NCBI GenBank assembly: GCA_043748015.1
Contig: JAYTOA010000165.1
Span: forward strand, 1 to 9,233
Length of the DNA stretch: 9,233 nt
Reading direction: 5' to 3'
Source of the DNA: JAIBBG01 sp043748015
GTDB taxonomy: Bacteria > Bacteroidota > Bacteroidia > Flavobacteriales_D > Sanyastnellaceae
Shown: piece by piece, positions 6,478 through 9,233 of the stretch
How positions within the stretch are numbered: the first letter of the stretch is position 1
How the letters are laid out: every line of letters begins with the position of its first letter
Position numbers and translations under genes: made by a program
Notes under the pieces: generated by a model
Seen by the model: only the letters and a program-made list of their open reading frames with translations
The model's database searches: none
What the model was told of the DNA's origin: nothing

Positions 6478-7512
6478 ATGTCCAACACCTTCGGCACACT
6501 CTTCAAACTGACCACTTTCGGTGAATCGCACGGATCCGCAATTGGTGGTGTGGTGGATGGCTGTCCGGCCGGGATTGATTTTGATGAAGCATTTGTTCAG
6601 TCTGAATTGGATCGCCGCCGACCGGGGCAAAGTGAAATAACTACTCAACGCAAAGAATCTGATCGCGTTGAAATTTTCTCAGGGGTTTTTGAAGGAAAAA
6701 CTTTGGGCACGCCCATTGGTTTTTTATTGCGCAATGAAGATCATCAGTCAGAAGATTATGATGCGCTTAAAGATGTGTACCGTCCCGGACATGCTGATGA
6801 AGTGTGGATGAAAAAATTTGGTATTCGCGATCACCGCGGTGGCGGAAGAAGTAGCGCGCGCGAGACAGCTTCACGTGTTGTCGGTGGCGCTATCGCTAAA
6901 TTGTTTCTTCAAAATTCAGGCGTAAAAATTCAAGCTTTTGTTAGCAGTATAAAAGATATTGCCGTCAACCTTCCGTATTCTTCATTGGATCTTTCACAAA
7001 CGGAGAACAACATTGTCAGATGTCCCGATGAGGCAATAGCGAAAAAAATGATCGCTCTCATCGAAGAAATACGCAACAATGGAGACAGCGTCGGAGGAAT
7101 CATCTCTTGTGTTTGTTCGGGAATTCCTGCCGGACTCGGTGAACCTGTTTTCGATAAGTTGCATGCAGTTCTTGGTCATGCCATGCTTTCTATCAACGCT
7201 GTGAAGGGGTTCGAATTGGAAGACGGTTTCGAAAGCACTCATCGTTATGGTTCTGAAAATAATCCTTTGCCTTCAGGTATATCCGGTGGGATTTCCAATG
7301 GAAATGATATTGTTTTTCATGTCGCTTTTAAACCGGTTTCAACTATAGCGAAAAGTCAAAAAGCAAAAAATGTGCAAGGCGAAGAAGTAACGCTTGAAGC
7401 CAAAGGTCGTCACGATCCATGTGTTGTTCCGCGCGCTGTTCCTATAGTTGAAGCGATGGCGGCGTTAGTCATTGCTGACATGGAATTATTGCGCAGAAGC
7501 AGCGTCGCCTGA
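6478..7512 (+). CDS. aroC: Chorismate synthase
   Basis: AroC converts 5-enolpyruvylshikimate-3-phosphate to chorismate in the cytosol using reduced FMN, the last step of the shikimate pathway. All three family signatures are present: FGESHGSAIGGVVDGCPAG (14-32, with H18), the GHAD to RGGGRSSARET block (104-130, with H119), and RHDPCVVPRAVPIVEAM (311-327). At 344 residues it is slightly shorter than many homologues of about 350-360. The shortening is near residues 258-270: the usual NH-S/A-GG segment before GGISNG is replaced by PLPSGIS. GHADEVWMKKFGIRD also differs from the more common GHADYTY. Both changes suggest a somewhat divergent enzyme, though the active-site histidines and FMN-binding blocks remain. 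It has no functional link to pyrimidine breakdown. Given the 231-base structured spacer it may have its own transcript. No strong Shine-Dalgarno is seen before the ATG. Confidence 0.96.
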   Translation: MSNTFGTLFKLTTFGESHGSAIGGVVDGCPAGIDFDEAFVQSELDRRRPGQSEITTQRKESDRVEIFSGVFEGKTLGTPIGFLLRNEDHQSEDYDALKDVYRPGHADEVWMKKFGIRDHRGGGRSSARETASRVVGGAIAKLFLQNSGVKIQAFVSSIKDIAVNLPYSSLDLSQTENNIVRCPDEAIAKKMIALIEEIRNNGDSVGGIISCVCSGIPAGLGEPVFDKLHAVLGHAMLSINAVKGFELEDGFESTHRYGSENNPLPSGISGGISNGNDIVFHVAFKPVSTIAKSQKAKNVQGEEVTLEAKGRHDPCVVPRAVPIVEAMAALVIADMELLRRSSVA

Positions 7513-7534
7513 TTCCTGTTTTGTCTTTTTATTG

Positions 7535-7560
7535 CATTCATCGAAAATGAATGTTTTCTT
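7535..7560 (+). terminator. Probable intrinsic terminator after aroC
   Basis: CATTCAT (7535-7541) and ATGAATG (7547-7553) form a perfect 7-bp stem with the loop CGAAA, followed directly by TTTTCTT. It begins 22 bases after the aroC stop and precedes a candidate promoter. The stem is AT-rich, so efficiency may be modest. Confidence 0.6.
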
Positions 7561-7573
7561 GAATTGTCGAACT

Positions 7574-7581
7574 TACCTTTG
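7574..7581 (+). promoter_or_regulatory. Candidate Bacteroidota promoter -7 element
   Basis: TACCTTTG matches the Bacteroidota housekeeping sigma -7 consensus TAnnTTTG exactly. It lies just after the terminator-like hairpin and 62 bases before the next ATG, giving a leader of about 55 bases. No TTG is found at the ideal -33 distance; the nearest ones (7559-7561 and 7564-7566) are too close, so only half of the promoter is clear. Confidence 0.5.
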
Positions 7582-7643
7582 TCGCGTCTGCTTTTCTACA
7601 ATGCCTGTTTCGCGGATGTAAAATTCAAGGCATGAAATGAAGG

Positions 7644-8486
7644 ATGAAACAAGAAGCCGACAAGTGTTTCAATTTTTATAAAGCATCAATTGATGCTTAT
7701 GCGTTGCCTGAACGGTTCACTTTTCCGTTGCAAAATGGCCCACATCCGCTTTGTCTCCTTGCCGCTTTGGAATTGCAACAGCATCTCACCGATCAAAACG
7801 AATGGCAACACAATTTTGGTTTGGTAGAGGAAGATGAAGGCAAGATTGTCGGTAAGATGTTCGGTGTGTTGGTTGTGAAGAATGAAGAGAATGAAATTGG
7901 TTATCTGGCGGCATTTTCAGGCAAACTTGCGGGTGGAAATCATCACGTAGGATTTGTTCCACCGGTGTTTGATGGTCTTGCTGAAGGAAGTTTTGTCAAT
8001 CACGGTATGACGGAGTTGTCGCGTATTTGCGCATCCATTGCCGAACTTGAAGAGTTAAACACTCTCGAGAGTCAAGAAGAAGTTGCGTTATTGAAACAGA
8101 AAAGGTGGCAGCATTCTTTTACACTTCAGGGTAGAATTTTCGATGCGTATACATTCACGAATCAGTTCGGTGAAAACATGAGTTTGCGATCAATTTTTAA
8201 AAAAAAATCGAATGGTAATCCTCCGGCTGGTGCAGGAGAATGCGCTGCGCCAAAATTGATTCAGTATGCTTTTCAGAACAAGATGAAACCGTTGGCTTTG
8301 GCAGAATTCTGGTGGGGAAAGTCGCCTAAAACGGAACATTGGAAACACGGCGAATATTATCCGGCTTGCACCGAGAAATGTTTCCCGATTCTCTCTCACA
8401 TGCTGGAAGGAATGGAATGGGATGGCTTGAAGGAAGTGACTTTTTCTGGTCAGATATCTACACAAGCAATCACAGATTTGGAATGA
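7644..8486 (+). CDS. Stand-alone RluA-type N-terminal domain protein (no pseudouridine synthase domain)
   Basis: The 280-residue product resembles the N-terminal region that precedes the pseudouridine synthase domain in Bacteroidota RluA-family proteins, usually about 550 residues in total. Shared landmarks are LPERFTFP and PHPLCLLAA (21-41), GKMFGVLVV (70-78), IGYLAAFSGKLAG (85-97), FVPPVFDGL (104-112), PPAGAGECAAPKLIQYAF (193-210), AEFWWGKSPKT (220-230) and YPACTEKCFPIL (239-250). The long coiled-coil insert of full-length relatives is reduced here to about 140-160. The protein ends about 25 residues after HMLEGMEWDG, where the catalytic domain would follow, and none of the downstream frames encodes it. 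C200, C242 and C246 are conserved positions that might bind a metal. The first in-frame ATG is used; the ATG at 7632 meets TGA after one codon. A 9-A run at 8199-8207 does not break the frame. Molecular function is unknown; pseudouridine synthase activity is not expected from this chain alone. Confidence 0.75.
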   Translation: MKQEADKCFNFYKASIDAYALPERFTFPLQNGPHPLCLLAALELQQHLTDQNEWQHNFGLVEEDEGKIVGKMFGVLVVKNEENEIGYLAAFSGKLAGGNHHVGFVPPVFDGLAEGSFVNHGMTELSRICASIAELEELNTLESQEEVALLKQKRWQHSFTLQGRIFDAYTFTNQFGENMSLRSIFKKKSNGNPPAGAGECAAPKLIQYAFQNKMKPLALAEFWWGKSPKTEHWKHGEYYPACTEKCFPILSHMLEGMEWDGLKEVTFSGQISTQAITDLE

Positions 8487-8687
8487 GCCACTGGTTTTTA
8501 TCCCTTGATGAATCATCAGAATCATTGATCATTGTGATGTAACCGGATTTCGTGCTATTATGAATGTATTCTATTTGGAAGTGGTCGTAGTGATTACGGT
8601 TCGCGTTTGTGCTTGAACCATTTAATACAAAATGAATCGATGCGCAATGCCCGACCATTCCGTATTTCAAAAGTATCCATAGAATCT
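8487..8687. other. Non-coding stretch, no gene recognised
   Basis: No frame on either strand gives a convincing protein; the open minus-strand frame at 8470-8670 lacks family-like features. A small hairpin (TGATG 8506-8510 with CATCA 8514-8518) lies 19 bases after the preceding stop, without a T run. No remnant of a pseudouridine synthase catalytic domain was found. Confidence 0.5.
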
Positions 8688-8908
8688 ATGAAGAAGTTTT
8701 TATCACTTTAATTATTCGCTTTTGGATTTATGCTTCCGTTCGCGAACAGAAGTATGCTATTCCGAAATCAAAACTCTTCGATTCATTTGATTATTCATTG
8801 GGTGTATTGCTTGATCCGGTTCGTAATGCGAAGGGAATTTCTTATGTGACACCAAGCCTCAACATGCCTGTGCTCTTCATGTACCTGAAAAGGGAAGTTA
8901 AAACTTGA
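8688..8908 (+). pseudogene. Possible remnant of a secreted protein gene (internal stop and frame change)
   Basis: From ATG 8688 the frame gives MKKFLSL, then TAA at 8709-8711, then LFAFGFMLPFA, which together look like a signal peptide broken by a stop. Near 8742-8750 a switch of frame gives EQKYAIPKSKLFDSFDYSLG and continues for about 35 more residues to a TGA at 8906-8908. The second frame has no usable start of its own. The pieces together read like a short exported protein with at least two lesions. No family was recognised. Chance reading is possible, and sequence errors could also explain it. Confidence 0.35.
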
Positions 8909-8935
8909 ACAACTTCGCTGTTTTACATACCTTAA
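8905..8935 (+). promoter_or_regulatory. Weak candidate promoter before the lipoprotein remnant
   Basis: TTG at 8905-8907 is followed after 20 bases by TACCTTAA at 8928-8935. The spacing fits the Bacteroidota TTG-N19/20-TAnnTTTG promoter, but the -7 element differs at its last two bases. The leader to the ATG at 8958 would be only about 16 bases. Confidence 0.3.
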
Positions 8936-8957
8936 GTCTTGCATTAGAATTGAATTT

Positions 8958-9233
8958 ATGGTTGCGCGTGAAGAAATAATTGGTTGTATTGGCTTGGCTG
9001 TTTCCTTGCTTTTGTTCGCATCTTGTTGGAACGGGCGGATGGCCGATGTGCAATTGTTTGAAGATGAAGTTTTTTTGTCAATGAACTAGATTCTTATGTT
9101 GTTGATCCGGACTCATCGTAGTCGGATGAATTACACGAAACTTTCGCGCCTATTAATACTGTCGACATGGATTCAATTGAATTCAGTTCAACGGAAGTGA
9201 ATTACGCAACAGTTGATTCGCTTTTGGTGACAA
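8958..9233 (+). pseudogene. Frameshifted lipoprotein gene remnant, running off the window
   Basis: ATG 8958 opens a frame with a lipoprotein-type signal: a short N-terminus, the hydrophobic GCIGLAVSLLLFAS and lipobox cysteine C23 (LFASC). The reading stops after 43 residues at TAG 9087-9089. A run of seven T at 9070-9076 lies just before. If one more T were present, the frame would continue as EVFFVNELDSYVVDPDSS, meet one TAG at 9119-9121, then continue open to the window end with SDELHETFAPINTVDMDSIE and beyond. The acidic, Ser/Asp-rich character is consistent across the breaks. A decayed envelope lipoprotein gene is the simplest reading; sequence or assembly errors, or phase variation at the T run, are alternatives. 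No family was recognised. Confidence 0.5.

Noticed and set aside
7632..7640. ATG-AAA-TGA start-stop minimal frame before the RluA-like gene
   Set aside because: It is in frame with the gene and two codons long; noted only because it fixes 7644 as the first usable ATG, with no evidence of a regulatory role.
8199..8207. Nine-A run as a possible programmed frameshift or lesion in the RluA-like gene
   Set aside because: The family-typical segments before (MSLRSIF) and after (PPAGAGECAAPKL) are in the same frame, so no shift is needed.
8470..8670. Minus-strand open frame of 66 codons after the RluA-like gene
   Set aside because: No motif, no promoter or ribosome site, and low-complexity Asn/Asp/Ser composition.

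Overview
The window looks like a piece of a Bacteroidota chromosome, probably a Sphingobacteriia/Chitinophagia-type lineage. This is inferred from protein resemblance (the RluA-type N-terminal domain known from that phylum), moderate GC, mostly A-rich leaders with weak or absent Shine-Dalgarno sequences, and a TAnnTTTG -7 promoter element. All recognisable genes are on the + strand.

Region 1 (1-6246) is a complete reductive pyrimidine catabolic cluster. It holds the 3' end of an NCS1-family nucleobase transporter, a yeast Fcy1-like cytosine deaminase, dihydropyrimidinase (hydA), a nitrilase-superfamily beta-ureidopropionase, and the two subunits of NAD(P)-dependent dihydropyrimidine dehydrogenase (preT, preA). 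Together they would import a pyrimidine base, deaminate cytosine to uracil, reduce uracil or thymine to the dihydropyrimidine (PreTA), open the ring (HydA), and release beta-alanine or beta-aminoisobutyrate plus CO2 and ammonia. All metal, FeS, FMN and catalytic residues I could check are present.

Region 2 (6247-7643) holds a 231-base spacer with a long inverted repeat, chorismate synthase (aroC), a terminator-like hairpin and a Bacteroidota-type promoter element.

Region 3 (7644-9233) begins with a 280-residue protein equal to only the N-terminal domain of Bacteroidota RluA-type pseudouridine synthases; no catalytic domain follows. The remaining ~750 bases carry no intact gene. They do contain two apparent remnants of exported proteins: a signal-peptide-like start broken by a stop and a frame change, and a lipoprotein start broken by a frameshift at a T run and then a stop.

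The most unusual structure is in two intergenic regions (2474-2593 and 6253-6467). Each is bracketed by a ~20-bp near-perfect inverted repeat whose arms are built from degenerate 7-8-bp units, abutting the upstream stop codon on one side and lying before the downstream start on the other. The two share architecture but not sequence, which suggests a class of intergenic element rather than copies of one repeat.
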